A DNA stretch of 41,383 nt from contig NZ_JAKVIR010000039.1 of assembly GCF_022601975.1 (NCBI RefSeq), positions 1-41,383 of the forward strand. The letters are read 5' to 3'. Below the pieces are notes generated by a model. The model did not search any database. It had not been told where the DNA came from and saw only the letters and a program-made list of their open reading frames with translations. The translations under genes were made by a program, and so were the position numbers. The stretch comes from Pontibacter sp. E15-1 (GTDB lineage: Bacteria > Bacteroidota > Bacteroidia > Cytophagales > Hymenobacteraceae). This document shows positions 17,221 through 25,609 of the stretch, in pieces; the stretch's first letter is position 1, and each line of letters begins with the position of its first letter.

Positions 17221-17796
17221 ATGATAGTACTACAGAATACAGTCATCAGCGATGACGTGCGCGACCAGTTTTTTGTGTGTAACCTCGAGAAGTGCAAAGG
17301 GGCCTGCTGCGTGGAGGGCGACCTGGGCGCGCCGCTGGAGGAAAGCGAGTTGGCGGTTTTGGCGGAAAGTTACGAGCAGATTAAGCCATACATGACCGGT
17401 GCCGGAAAGCATGCCGTGGAAGAGCAAGGGCTGTACATCAAAGACTGGGAAGGCGATTACTCTACCCCCACGATCAACAACAGAGAGTGCGCCTACGCCA
17501 TATACGACGCGGACAAAACCCTGAAGTGCGCCATCGAACAGGCCTATCTGGATGGCAAGACCAGCTGGCACAAACCGATTTCCTGCCATTTATACCCCAT
17601 CCGGGTTACGAAATACGATGACTTTGAGGCCCTGAACTATGACCGCTGGGGCATATGCAGCGCGGCCTGCAACTTTGGGCAGGACCTGGGGGTACGGGTT
17701 TACCAGTTCCTGAAAGAGCCCCTGATCCGGAAGTATGGCGAGGCATGGTATGGGGAATTGGAAAAGATGATTGCAGAAGATGAAAAGCCCGCCTGA
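17221..17796 (+). CDS. DUF3109 cysteine-rich protein
   Basis: A 191-residue cytoplasmic protein with nine cysteines: C20, C25, C29, C30, C90, C103, C122, C146 and C150. The CxxxxCxxxCC cluster near the N-terminus (FVCNLEKCKGACCVEGDLGAPL), the CAYAIYD segment, SCHLYPIRV and WGICSAAC match DUF3109, a family widespread in Bacteroidota. The cysteine pattern resembles YkgJ-type zinc or iron-cluster proteins, so metal or cluster binding is likely but unproven. The short C-terminal part is helical and acidic. It has its own promoter-like element and ends at a strong bidirectional palindrome. Confidence 0.92.
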   Translation: MIVLQNTVISDDVRDQFFVCNLEKCKGACCVEGDLGAPLEESELAVLAESYEQIKPYMTGAGKHAVEEQGLYIKDWEGDYSTPTINNRECAYAIYDADKTLKCAIEQAYLDGKTSWHKPISCHLYPIRVTKYDDFEALNYDRWGICSAACNFGQDLGVRVYQFLKEPLIRKYGEAWYGELEKMIAEDEKPA

Positions 17797-17819
17797 TGCT
17801 GGAGGATTTGAATATAAAC

Positions 17820-17872
17820 AGCCTTTAAAAAGAAACCCCCACCAATTTGGTGGGGGTTTCTTTTTAAAGGCT
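17820..17872. terminator. Perfect 26-bp-arm palindromic bidirectional terminator
   Basis: Bases 17820-17845 are the exact reverse complement of 17847-17872, with a single central T. The core is ACCCCCACC/GGTGGGGGT, flanked by A-tracts on one side and T-tracts on the other, so it reads as an intrinsic terminator on both strands. It serves the converging DUF3109 and esterase genes. Confidence 0.92.
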
Positions 17873-17894
17873 TCAAGTTGAGTTTCCTTTTAAA

Positions 17895-19031
17895 TTATTT
17901 TGCAAAAGCTTCTTTGAGCTCGGTCACGGCAAGCTCCTGCGCGTCGCGGGCCTGTGGAAGCACTGCAGCCATACCGAAGAACTCGTGTGTTACACCCTTG
18001 TACACTTTTGAAGTTACTTTTACGCCAGCATCCTTAAGCCTGGCAGCATACGTCTGGCCCTCGCTCTGTAGCGGGTCAATCTCCGCGTTGATTACGGTAG
18101 CAGAAGGCAGTCCCTGCAGGCTCGACATAGGCGCTTTTACCAACGATATCCATGGGTTCTGGGCATCCGCCGGGGTGGAGAGGTATTTATCGAAGAACCA
18201 CTTCATCAATGGCTTACTCAGCGGTTTGGCATTCGAATACTGCATATAGGATGGCGTGTTAAAATCATACCCTGCAATCGGGTACACTAACAGTTGGTGT
18301 ATGGGTAACTGCACATTGCGCATCTTGGCCATCATACTGACAGCAGCAGCTAGATTGCCTCCCGCACTTTCGCCGGCCACAGCAATTCGAGCGGGGTCTA
18401 TACCCACAGATGCGGCATTGTTCACTACCCACTCATAAGCTGTAAAAGAGTCCTCATGCGCTGTCGGGAACATATGCTCAGGTGCCTGACGGTATGCTAC
18501 AGAAACCACGACAGCACCCACTTTCTCAGCTAAAGCGCGGGTAGAAGCGTCATACGTGTCGATTCCCGCGATTACCCAGCCACCGCCATGGTAATACACA
18601 ATCCCTGGCAGTGCACCAGTAGCGTTTTTAGGGGTATAAACCCGAAGATGTATCATCCCTCCATCAACCGCAATATCACGTCCGGTGGTATCCACCATGG
18701 ATGGCGGCACTGTGATATTCTTTTTCTTGATAACTACCTTAACGGCATCCGCTGGCGTTGGCGCCATACGTGCTTCCTCAGCCGTGCGTTCAGTTAACGG
18801 AGGGCCTACAGTCAGGCTATCGAGTGTCTCAATCACGGTGAGCATTTCGTCGGTAATGGTCGGTCCCCACTCAGGCTTCGGGCCTTTTGGTTCAAAGTCC
18901 TTGTTCTCATTAATTTTGCACGATGGCATTAGCCCAAGAAAACCTACGATAGTCATCAGGCTCATTAATCTAAACCATCCAGCTTTTTGGTTAATCATTC
19001 TCCCATTCTTTTGTTTAATAATTGTTTTCAT
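17895..19031 (-). CDS. HSL-family alpha/beta-hydrolase (esterase/lipase) lipoprotein
   Basis: Carboxylesterase of the hormone-sensitive-lipase family, 378 residues. The N-terminal hydrophobic stretch (LMSLMTIVGFLGLMPSC) ends at Cys38 in a lipobox-like context, so the enzyme is probably a secreted lipoprotein. The oxyanion motif HGGGW lies at 148-152 and the nucleophile elbow GESAG at 220-224 (Ser222). Asp319 in AEIDPL and His349 in GVTHEFFG complete the triad. The start at 19031 is kept; Met12 is an alternative with little effect. Substrate is unknown; short-chain esters are typical for the family. It is a single gene, preceded by about 430 AT-rich non-coding bases. Confidence 0.9.
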   Translation of the reverse strand: MKTIIKQKNGRMINQKAGWFRLMSLMTIVGFLGLMPSCKINENKDFEPKGPKPEWGPTITDEMLTVIETLDSLTVGPPLTERTAEEARMAPTPADAVKVVIKKKNITVPPSMVDTTGRDIAVDGGMIHLRVYTPKNATGALPGIVYYHGGGWVIAGIDTYDASTRALAEKVGAVVVSVAYRQAPEHMFPTAHEDSFTAYEWVVNNAASVGIDPARIAVAGESAGGNLAAAVSMMAKMRNVQLPIHQLLVYPIAGYDFNTPSYMQYSNAKPLSKPLMKWFFDKYLSTPADAQNPWISLVKAPMSSLQGLPSATVINAEIDPLQSEGQTYAARLKDAGVKVTSKVYKGVTHEFFGMAAVLPQARDAQELAVTELKEAFAK

Positions 19032-19461
19032 AGAGTATTTGTGTTTTTATATAATAAAATGATTTGAGCTACATACGATGTTTTAACGTCGTCTGGATTT
19101 TGTTCTATACCATATTGGTGATTTTTTCCCTATTATATTTATAACTAACACTGTATGACCCTAACCGATACATGGGTGCATACCAACAGCAATTGAAATG
19201 ATCATCTTTAGCATGGATACAGAGCGATTTATTTAGCAACTTATGGTCGACTATACTTATTTTGGAGGGTTTGTAGCAGTTCCGCTGTAGCCATTTTTTA
19301 GTCCTTGGTAATATGCATATATAAGAATAATTAAAATATCGTCATGTGGTATCTCTCTTTGGTGATTAGATGGATTTGTATTAAACCTTTAATGGCTATA
19401 TAGGGCTAAGGTGATTTTGCCAGGCACTACAGTGTGGTACATCATCGAAAAAACCTTTAAA
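19032..19461. other. AT-rich intergenic region
   Basis: About 430 bases upstream of the esterase and downstream of accC. It is clearly richer in A and T than its neighbours. I see no reading frame with protein character, no tRNA and no strong hairpin until the accC terminator at 19462. It presumably contains the esterase promoter on the minus strand, which I cannot place. Confidence 0.5.
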
Positions 19462-19503
19462 CGCAAAACGCCCCGGTCATACATATGGCCGGGGCGTTTT
19501 GCG
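19462..19503 (-). terminator. accC operon terminator (15-bp perfect stem)
   Basis: CGCAAAACGCCCCGG (19462-19476) pairs perfectly with 19489-19503 around a 12-base loop. On the minus strand the GC-rich stem is followed after the TTTGCG end by an AAGG/TTTTTT-bearing stretch (the A-run at 19448-19453 on the plus strand). It lies 18 bases past the accC stop. Confidence 0.85.
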
Positions 19504-19521
19504 AAATTGATTTGCAGCTAT

Positions 19522-20865
19522 TTACAAATCCTTGAAGTCAAACGTATCGAGGTAGGAGGTCGTGAAGTTTCCAGCTTTGAAGCCGGGGTCGTCCATCAGT
19601 TTCAGGTGGAAAGGCACGGTTGTCTTCACACCCTCAATCACAAACTCACTCAAGGCGCGCTTCATCTTCACCAGGGCCTCCTCGCGTGTTTGGGCGCTCA
19701 CGATGAGCTTCGCAATCATCGAGTCGTAGTTAGGTGGGATCACGTAGCCGGAGTATACATGCGAATCGACGCGTACCCCGTGGCCACCCGGCATGTGCAG
19801 GGTCGTGATTTTGCCCGGAGAAGGGCGGAAGTTGTTCTTCGGATCCTCGGCATTGATGCGGCACTCAATGGCGTGCATCTTCGGGTAATAGTTTTTGCCC
19901 GATATTTTAGAACCGCTGGCGACTTTAATCTGCTCCTTGATCAGGTCGAAGTCAATCACCTCTTCCGTGATCGGGTGCTCCACCTGAATCCGCGTGTTCA
20001 TCTCCATGAAGTAAAAGTCGCGGTTCTTGTCTACCAGGAACTCAATCGTGCCCACACCCTCGTAACGGATCGCCTTGGCACCCTCTACGGCTGCCTTGCC
20101 CATCTTGTCGCGAAGCTTGTCGGTGATGAACGGGGAGGGAGTCTCTTCCACCAGCTTTTGGTGGCGGCGCTGTATGGAGCAGTCCCGCTCCGAAAGATGC
20201 GCCACGTTGCCATACTGGTCTCCAATGAGCTGAATCTCGATATGGCGCGGCTCTACCACGAATTTCTCCAGGTAGATCCCATCGTTGCCGAATGCGGCTT
20301 TTGCCTCGGTGCGGGCATCGTTCCAGCTTTTTTCGAACTCGGAGTCGTTGTGGGCGATGCGCATGCCGCGTCCGCCGCCGCCTGCTGTTGCCTTCAGAAT
20401 AACCGGGTACTTAATCTTGTTGGCGATCTTGATGCCCTCTTCCACAGAACTGAGAAGTCCCTCAGATCCCGGAATGGTAGGCACTCCGGCTTTTTTCATG
20501 GTTGCCTTGGCAGATGCCTTGTCTCCCATGGAGTTGATCATTTCCGGTGAGGCTCCGATGAACTTTATGTGGTTTTCAGCGCAGATGCGCGAGAACTCCG
20601 CGTTCTCAGACAGGAACCCATACCCCGGGTGAATGGCATCCGCATTGGTTATCTCGGCGGCCGCGATGATGTTCGGGATATTGAGGTAAGAAAGCGCGCT
20701 GGACGGAGGACCGATGCAAACGGCCTCGTCGGCAAAGCGCACATGCAGACTTTCCTTGTCGGCGGTAGAGTAGACGGCCACCGTTTTAATGCCCATCTCC
20801 TTGCATGTCCGGATGATGCGCAGGGCAATCTCGCCACGGTTGGCGATGAGTATCTTTTTAAACAT
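19522..20865 (-). CDS. accC: Biotin carboxylase subunit of acetyl-CoA carboxylase
   Basis: ATP-dependent carboxylation of the biotin on AccB, first half-reaction of malonyl-CoA formation for fatty-acid synthesis; 447 residues, the family length. The ATG at 20865 gives the canonical N-terminus MFKKILIANRGEIALRI; eight extra codons upstream (to 20889) are unlikely. The ATP-grasp glycine loop KATAGGGGRGM lies at 158-168, and the catalytic MNTRIQVEH at 289-297 carries the substrate arginine and glutamates. HPGYGFLSEN (79-88) is also typical. It lies 98 bases downstream of accB on the same strand, with an inverted repeat in the gap. Confidence 0.97.
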   Translation of the reverse strand: MFKKILIANRGEIALRIIRTCKEMGIKTVAVYSTADKESLHVRFADEAVCIGPPSSALSYLNIPNIIAAAEITNADAIHPGYGFLSENAEFSRICAENHIKFIGASPEMINSMGDKASAKATMKKAGVPTIPGSEGLLSSVEEGIKIANKIKYPVILKATAGGGGRGMRIAHNDSEFEKSWNDARTEAKAAFGNDGIYLEKFVVEPRHIEIQLIGDQYGNVAHLSERDCSIQRRHQKLVEETPSPFITDKLRDKMGKAAVEGAKAIRYEGVGTIEFLVDKNRDFYFMEMNTRIQVEHPITEEVIDFDLIKEQIKVASGSKISGKNYYPKMHAIECRINAEDPKNNFRPSPGKITTLHMPGGHGVRVDSHVYSGYVIPPNYDSMIAKLIVSAQTREEALVKMKRALSEFVIEGVKTTVPFHLKLMDDPGFKAGNFTTSYLDTFDFKDL

Positions 20866-20874
20866 ACTTTTCGA

Positions 20875-20964
20875 ATTAGGAATTAGCAATCAGAAATTAT
20901 GGATAGTGAGTAGGAGGGGATTATATGCCCGTTTACCACTAATTTTTAATTCGTAATTCCTAAT
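20875..20964. repeat. Inverted repeat in the accB-accC spacer
   Basis: ATTAGGAATTA (20875-20885) is the exact reverse complement of TAATTCCTAAT (20954-20964), 68 bases apart. The right arm reaches the accB stop region. The AT-rich arms could form a weak stem in the message between the two genes, or may be part of a dispersed simple AT-rich repeat (similar AATTCG/AATTAAGAATT strings occur near 31155). Confidence 0.5.
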
Positions 20965-21455
20965 CAGGAAGGATCTACCAGGAACAGCGGCTGATCGTAC
21001 TCCACCGGGTTGGCGTTGTCTACGAGCACCTTCACAATCTTGCCCGACACCTCAGACTCAATTTCGTTGAAAAGCTTCATGGCTTCGATAATGCAGATTA
21101 CCTGTCCTTGCTTTACTTCGTCACCCACATTCACGAGAACAGGCAGGTCCGGGCTGGAGGCGCGGTAAAAGGTACCGATCATTGGGGCCTTGATGGCCAC
21201 ATACTTGCTTTCTTCGCTGGCAGGTGCAGCCGGGGCAGCAGGAGCGGCGGCTGGAGCCGCTGCAGGTATGGCTGCGGGGGGAGCGGCCACGGGTGCTGGA
21301 GCAGGCGCAGCGGCCATGGGCTCTTTCACGTACTTTACCTTCTGGTTCGGATCGCGCTGGACAGAGATCTTAAACTCCTCCGTTTCGATGTTTACTTTGT
21401 TCAGGCCGGATTTGGCGATGAAGTCGATTAGCTCCTGGATTTCTTTAGCTTTCAT
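20964..21455 (-). CDS. accB: Biotin carboxyl carrier protein of acetyl-CoA carboxylase
   Basis: Carrier subunit that shuttles carboxybiotin between biotin carboxylase and the carboxyltransferase; 163 residues. The N-terminal helix (KEIQELIDFIAKSGLNKVNIET) is followed by an Ala/Pro-rich flexible linker (about residues 47-80). The C-terminal biotinyl domain carries the biotin-accepting Lys127 in EAMKLFNEIES, and YVAIKAPMIGTFYRASSPD, the 'thumb' motif of AccB. It begins 3 bases after the efp stop, so efp-accB are transcribed together, with accC behind. Confidence 0.97.
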   Translation of the reverse strand: MKAKEIQELIDFIAKSGLNKVNIETEEFKISVQRDPNQKVKYVKEPMAAAPAPAPVAAPPAAIPAAAPAAAPAAPAAPASEESKYVAIKAPMIGTFYRASSPDLPVLVNVGDEVKQGQVICIIEAMKLFNEIESEVSGKIVKVLVDNANPVEYDQPLFLVDPS

Positions 21456-21458
21456 GTT

Positions 21459-22022
21459 TTATTTAACTCTCTCTGCGTATGAATAGGTACGGGTGTCTAC
21501 TTTGATTTTCTCATCCTGCCCGATGAACAGCGGCACTTGTATGGTTGCACCCGTTTCCACGATGGCTGGTTTAGAGGCATTGGTGGCGGTGTCGCCTTTC
21601 AGGCCTGGCTCCGTATACGTGATCGTCAGTTCCACAAAGGGAGGAATCTCGCAGGTGAGCGGCGTTTCCAGCTCAGCGTGATACAGAATCGTTACTTCCT
21701 GGCCTTCTTTCATCAGATCCGCGAAGGGCACCATGTCCGCCTGCAGGGTCACCTGCTCAAAAGTGTTCATGTCCATAAAGTTATACCCCATATCGTCTTT
21801 GTAGATGAACTGGTGCGGGCGCTGCTCTACGCGGGCAGTCGTGATTTTATGGCCGGCTGAGAAGGTGTTGTCAAGCACTTTGCCGGTTCTAATGCTCTTA
21901 AGCTTGGTTCTTACAAATGCAGGACCTTTTCCCGGCTTTACGTGCTGGAACTCTGTCACCACATATAAGTCATGGTTGAACTCAATACACACTCCGTTTT
22001 TGATATCAGCGGTAGTTGCCAT
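21459..22022 (-). CDS. efp: Translation elongation factor P
   Basis: Ribosome-binding factor that relieves stalling at polyproline stretches; 187 residues, three beta-barrel domains. The loop HVKPGKGPAFVRTKL carries Lys32, the position modified in many bacteria. The C-terminal OB domain shows the EF-P signature region (TEPGLKGDTATNASKPAIVETG). No modification enzyme gene is nearby. It leads the efp-accB-accC group, an arrangement shared by many bacteria. Confidence 0.98.
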   Translation of the reverse strand: MATTADIKNGVCIEFNHDLYVVTEFQHVKPGKGPAFVRTKLKSIRTGKVLDNTFSAGHKITTARVEQRPHQFIYKDDMGYNFMDMNTFEQVTLQADMVPFADLMKEGQEVTILYHAELETPLTCEIPPFVELTITYTEPGLKGDTATNASKPAIVETGATIQVPLFIGQDEKIKVDTRTYSYAERVK

Positions 22023-22393
22023 ACAAATATACTCTTGTTAATGTCTCTTAAATAAGGAGTAAAAGTACTTCTGTTTTTGCTGTCTTGCAAAGTAAAGTTA
22101 GGGATTCTGCTGTAATTGTTGCGAAAGATGAACCTTTCAACGGGTTTTAAATTTGCCTCGCGGCATAGCCCGGATCCTTTCGAAATAACCACGTTGCACC
22201 GGGCGGGTTCGGTTTGTGTAAGTGCCTTTTCAGGCTTATCCTGCCCATAGCGATACTTAATTTGTTGAGACCGAAATAATTGCACCATTGTTTGAGGCAC
22301 CGTTGGAGGATATACTTTTAGGCCGCGTTAAACAAAACCACTAGTGGTTGGTTGTACCCTCATTCACTTACCGATTTGCTTTACTACAAAATC
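22023..22393. other. Divergent intergenic region, efp / MDR oxidoreductase
   Basis: A 371-base spacer between the minus-strand efp operon and the plus-strand oxidoreductase. It contains the efp promoter-like element at 22088-22095. The middle part (about 22140-22220) is GC-richer with short complementary segments, but I see no tRNA and no coding frame of protein character. Confidence 0.45.
22088..22095 (-). promoter_or_regulatory. Bacteroidota -7 element for efp-accB-accC
   Basis: On the minus strand this reads TTACTTTG, 7 of 8 to TAnnTTTG, followed by GC. Transcription would start near 22080, giving a leader of about 58 bases. A second match (TATATTTG, 22032-22025) is too close to the ATG to serve. 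Confidence 0.38.
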
Positions 22394-23404
22394 ATGAACA
22401 AAACCTATATATTAGAAAGCCGTCCTGTGGGGGCGCCAACTACAGAAAACTTCAAACTGACAGACACCGAGCTTCGCGACCTGCAAGACGGCGAGGTGCT
22501 CTTGAAGGCGCTCTACATCTCCGTGGATCCCTATATGCGCGGCAGAATGAGTGACGCAAAATCCTATGTCGCGCCCTATGAGATAGGCAAGCCGATTGTT
22601 GGGGGCGTGGTAGCAGAGGTTGTGGAGAGCCGCAGCTCGCTTTACCCGAAAGGGGCCGTTGTTATCGGCGGTCTGCCCTGGCAGCAGTATAGTATCCATT
22701 CGGGGCAGGGCCTCCATCGGGTAGACCCCGATGTGGCGCCCTTAAGTTATTACCTGGGTATACTGGGCATGCCGGGCCAAACCGCCTATTTCGGGCTGCT
22801 CCATATCGGGAAACCAAAAGCGGGCGAAACCGTGGTTGTGTCGGGAGCTGCCGGAGCGGTGGGCACTGTGGTAGGGCAGTTAGCCAAGCTAAAGGGCTGC
22901 CGCGTGGTAGGCGTTGCCGGTTCCGATGAAAAGGTGGCCTACCTGAAAGATCAGCTGGGCTTCGACGAGGCCATCAACTACAAAACCACCCCAGACTTGA
23001 ATGCAGCCATGGCACAGGCTTGCCCCAACGGCGTGGATGTATACTTTGACAATGTGGGCGGACCGATCTCTGATGCTGTCCTGCTGTTCATCAATAAATT
23101 CGCGCGAATTGCCATCTGCGGCCAGATCGCTTACTACAACAATACTGCCCCAGCCACGGGTATGCGTGTAGAGCCGATTCTCCTGAAAAAGAGCGCGCTG
23201 ATGAAAGGGTTCATCGTGAGCGACTTTGCTAGTGAATTCGGTACGGCCACTAAAGAGTTGGCCACTTGGGTCAGAGAAGGCAAACTGCAATACCAGGAGA
23301 CCGTAAAAGAAGGCTTCGAACAACTGCCTGAGGCGTTCTTAGGCCTTTTCACCGGGGATAACACCGGAAAGCTATTGGTAAAAGTAGCAGACCTGGGATC
23401 CTGA
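22394..23404 (+). CDS. MDR-family NADP-dependent oxidoreductase (prostaglandin/leukotriene reductase-like)
   Basis: Zinc-free medium-chain enoyl/quinone reductase, 336 residues. The ATG at 22394 gives MNKTYILESRPVG, the usual start of the family; the frame is open to 22352 but that part is non-coding in character. DPYMRGRMS (45-53) is the family hallmark, and GAAGAVG (151-157) is the Rossmann NADPH-binding turn. The closest known groups are bacterial CurA-like curcumin reductases and mammalian PTGR enzymes, which reduce conjugated carbonyls. It precedes a YqhD-like aldehyde reductase by 118 bases, which suggests joint detoxification of reactive aldehydes and enones (inference). Confidence 0.92.
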   Translation: MNKTYILESRPVGAPTTENFKLTDTELRDLQDGEVLLKALYISVDPYMRGRMSDAKSYVAPYEIGKPIVGGVVAEVVESRSSLYPKGAVVIGGLPWQQYSIHSGQGLHRVDPDVAPLSYYLGILGMPGQTAYFGLLHIGKPKAGETVVVSGAAGAVGTVVGQLAKLKGCRVVGVAGSDEKVAYLKDQLGFDEAINYKTTPDLNAAMAQACPNGVDVYFDNVGGPISDAVLLFINKFARIAICGQIAYYNNTAPATGMRVEPILLKKSALMKGFIVSDFASEFGTATKELATWVREGKLQYQETVKEGFEQLPEAFLGLFTGDNTGKLLVKVADLGS

Positions 23405-23417
23405 TCAATTTGTATAG

Positions 23418-23460
23418 GTTTACTGTAGACGCACATGTATACTGCGATTCTACAGCAAAC
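23418..23460. repeat. Inverted repeat between the two reductase genes
   Basis: GTTTACTGTAG (23418-23428) and CTACAGCAAAC (23450-23460) are reverse complements except for one position. The loop is 21 bases. No T-tract follows, so it is more likely an operator or mRNA structure than a terminator. Confidence 0.45.
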
Positions 23461-23522
23461 GTACACTTAGGCAGCGTGCCTACTATATAATATGTATTCT
23501 ATATCACTCTTTTATATTCACC

Positions 23523-24680
23523 ATGAATAATTTCAATTTCTATAATCCAGTTAAAATATTATTTGGCAAGGGCCAGATCAGCGCGATTGCTGATGAGATT
23601 CCGGCAGGAGCCCGAGTTATGGTAACCTACGGTGGGGGGAGCATCAAGAAAAACGGCGTTTACGAGCAGGTAATGACTGCCCTCAAGGGCCATACCGTTA
23701 TAGAGTTCAGTAATATTGAGCCGAACCCGCACTACGAGACGCTGATGCAGGCCGTGGAGATTGCTAAGCGCCAGCAAATCGATTTTGTGCTGGCAGTGGG
23801 AGGGGGCTCCGTGGTGGATGGCACCAAGTTCATCGTAGCCGCCATGGAGTTTGAGGGCGAAGACCCCTGGGACATCATGACAAAGCGGGTGCCCGTGGAG
23901 CGCGCCGTGCCGTTTGGCGCTGTACTAACCCTGCCAGCCACAGGTTCTGAAATGAACTCCGGCTCTGTGGTTACACGTGTCTCAACCAAAGAAAAGCTAG
24001 CATTTAGTAGCCCATTCACCTTCCCTAAGTTTTCTGTCCTGGATCCGGAAACTACTTTCACGTTGCCGCTGCGGCAAGTGAGCAATGGTATAGTCGATGC
24101 TTTCACGCACGTGCTGGAGCAGTATCTGACATATCCGGTGAACGCACCCTTGCAAGACCGTATGGCAGAGTCGATTCTGCTCACGCTGATAGAGGAAGGG
24201 CCTAAGGCGATACACAACCCACAGGACTATGACACCATGGCCAACATCATGTGGAGCGCGACGATGGCGCTGAACGGGGTGATCAGGGTTGGCGTGCCCA
24301 CCGACTGGGCCACACATTATATAGCGCATGAGCTAACCGCTTTGCACGGTATAGACCACGCCCGTACACTTGCGGTGGTGCTCCCTTCGCTCCTTCGGTA
24401 TAAAGGCAAAGAGAAAAGAGAGAAGCTGTTGCAATATGGGGAGCGTATCTGGGGCGTTGATGCCGGCACAGAAGATGAGCGCCTGGAAGCAACCGTAATG
24501 GCAACCGTTTCGTTTTTTGAGTCGCTTGACATCAGGACGAAACTCTCGGATTACGAGGTGGGAGAGGATACCGTGAAGACGATTGTCAAGCGTTTTCAGG
24601 AACGCGGCGTGAAAAACCTAGGGGAACGCGCCGATATCCAGATTGATGATGTGCAGCAGATTCTGATGATGAGTCTTTAA
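23523..24680 (+). CDS. yqhD: YqhD-like iron-containing alcohol dehydrogenase / aldehyde reductase
   Basis: NADPH-dependent reduction of aldehydes to alcohols; 385 residues, close to E. coli YqhD (387). GGGSVVDGTKFI (93-104) is the nucleotide-binding signature. The metal ligands of YqhD (D194, H198, H267, H281) are matched by D192, H196, H265 and H279, all offset by two. DWATHYIAHELTALHGIDHART covers the last two ligands. YqhD protects cells from lipid-peroxidation aldehydes and methylglyoxal, which fits the neighbouring MDR reductase. It ends at a terminator 27 bases after the stop. Confidence 0.94.
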   Translation: MNNFNFYNPVKILFGKGQISAIADEIPAGARVMVTYGGGSIKKNGVYEQVMTALKGHTVIEFSNIEPNPHYETLMQAVEIAKRQQIDFVLAVGGGSVVDGTKFIVAAMEFEGEDPWDIMTKRVPVERAVPFGAVLTLPATGSEMNSGSVVTRVSTKEKLAFSSPFTFPKFSVLDPETTFTLPLRQVSNGIVDAFTHVLEQYLTYPVNAPLQDRMAESILLTLIEEGPKAIHNPQDYDTMANIMWSATMALNGVIRVGVPTDWATHYIAHELTALHGIDHARTLAVVLPSLLRYKGKEKREKLLQYGERIWGVDAGTEDERLEATVMATVSFFESLDIRTKLSDYEVGEDTVKTIVKRFQERGVKNLGERADIQIDDVQQILMMSL

Positions 24681-24706
24681 AGCATCGCAAGTTCCTATTG
24701 TAAAGA

Positions 24707-24738
24707 GGCCCGTTGCACGTCATGCAGCGGGCCACTTT
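24707..24738 (+). terminator. Intrinsic terminator of the aldehyde reductase gene
   Basis: GGCCCGTTGCA (24707-24717) pairs with TGCAGCGGGCC (24723-24733), one mismatch, five-base loop. A T-run (24736-24741) follows at once. This is a standard rho-independent terminator on the plus strand. Confidence 0.9.
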
Positions 24739-25341
24739 TTTGATATCACAAATGAACAAATTTTCATTTATAGCCGTATTTAAGCGGATGCATTATTTAT
24801 AAAGCGGCTCATCTGTTTTCATCACTAAAATCTATTGTTACTAATTCAAGCTGGTTCTTCTACCCCTTTATAATACATTTTAGCATTTAACTAATTTTCG
24901 GCGCTAACGTTAAAATAAATGTTGCTTTGATACTAATCGAGGGTCATAAAGAGGGTTTAGAAAATAATAGGATGTATTTTTTGGTACTTTGTTGATATTT
25001 ATTTCGTAGATCAGGTTACTACATCGTATGCATCGCTATATATTCTTAATACTAATCACAAATTAGGTGAGTTATCACTCATTTGCATAACTCTTATAAT
25101 TGGAGCTGTAACGCATATTTTAAGATCCATAGGGGTATTTGGTAGTCAATTATTGTAGTGACTGATAATATTTTCTGCTGAATGTTTGTGTTTTATAAAT
25201 TAGACTTCTAAATTGCATTAAGCAGTTTTAGAAAAAGACTAGCAAACACAGTTGGCAAGGACGGAGCGAAGCCAGATTTCTAATCTAAATTGCTTATGCA
25301 TGTGCAGTCGCACGTTCAGCCAGACTATAAATTTTTAGCCG
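24739..25341. other. Long AT-rich intergenic region
   Basis: About 600 bases, strongly AT-rich, with no coding frame of protein character. It contains short A/T homopolymers and repeated TACTAATC strings, but I found no tRNA, no riboswitch that I recognise and no long hairpin. It begins the part of the window without housekeeping genes. Confidence 0.5.
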
Positions 25342-25587
25342 ATGTTAGACATTATCAATTTTGTAGCGCTTTCCGGAATATTTAATGTTTTGTTCTTTTG
25401 GTATGCCTCTACCAAAATGAGCTCAAAGCCGGATCCTGTCAAAACATTGGTCGTATCCTTTGTCTTTTCTATTCCGCTTAGTTTCCTGCTGATCGCCGTT
25501 TATACCACCATGCTTATCTATGCCGCTAAAACCGGCTCCAGCGAAGAAGCCATGTGGGAATATATGGAGCAGGAGGAAATGCAATAG
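25342..25587 (+). CDS. Small two-helix membrane protein, unknown
   Basis: An 81-residue protein with two hydrophobic helices (about residues 2-22 and 35-62), a short Lys/Pro loop between them (TKMSSKPDPVK) and an acidic C-terminal tail (SSEEAMWEYMEQEEMQ). There is no signal peptidase site. Both ends probably lie on the same side of the membrane. I recognise no family. It is isolated between a 600-base AT-rich spacer and a 66-bp perfect palindrome, and marks the left edge of the disordered-protein cluster. Confidence 0.7.
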   Translation: MLDIINFVALSGIFNVLFFWYASTKMSSKPDPVKTLVVSFVFSIPLSFLLIAVYTTMLIYAAKTGSSEEAMWEYMEQEEMQ

Positions 25588-25609
25588 CAATTCCCCATTT
25601 GTAATAAAC

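Noticed and set aside
19411..20550. Plus-strand frame of 379 codons opposite accC
   Set aside because: Shadow of accC; it also runs through the accC terminator.
22140..22220. Possible tRNA-like GC-rich segment upstream of the MDR gene
   Set aside because: No T-loop or acceptor-stem pairing could be found.
25016..25100. Possible small RNA or riboswitch in the AT-rich spacer
   Set aside because: Short complementary pieces exist, but there is no conserved fold I recognise and no terminator following it.
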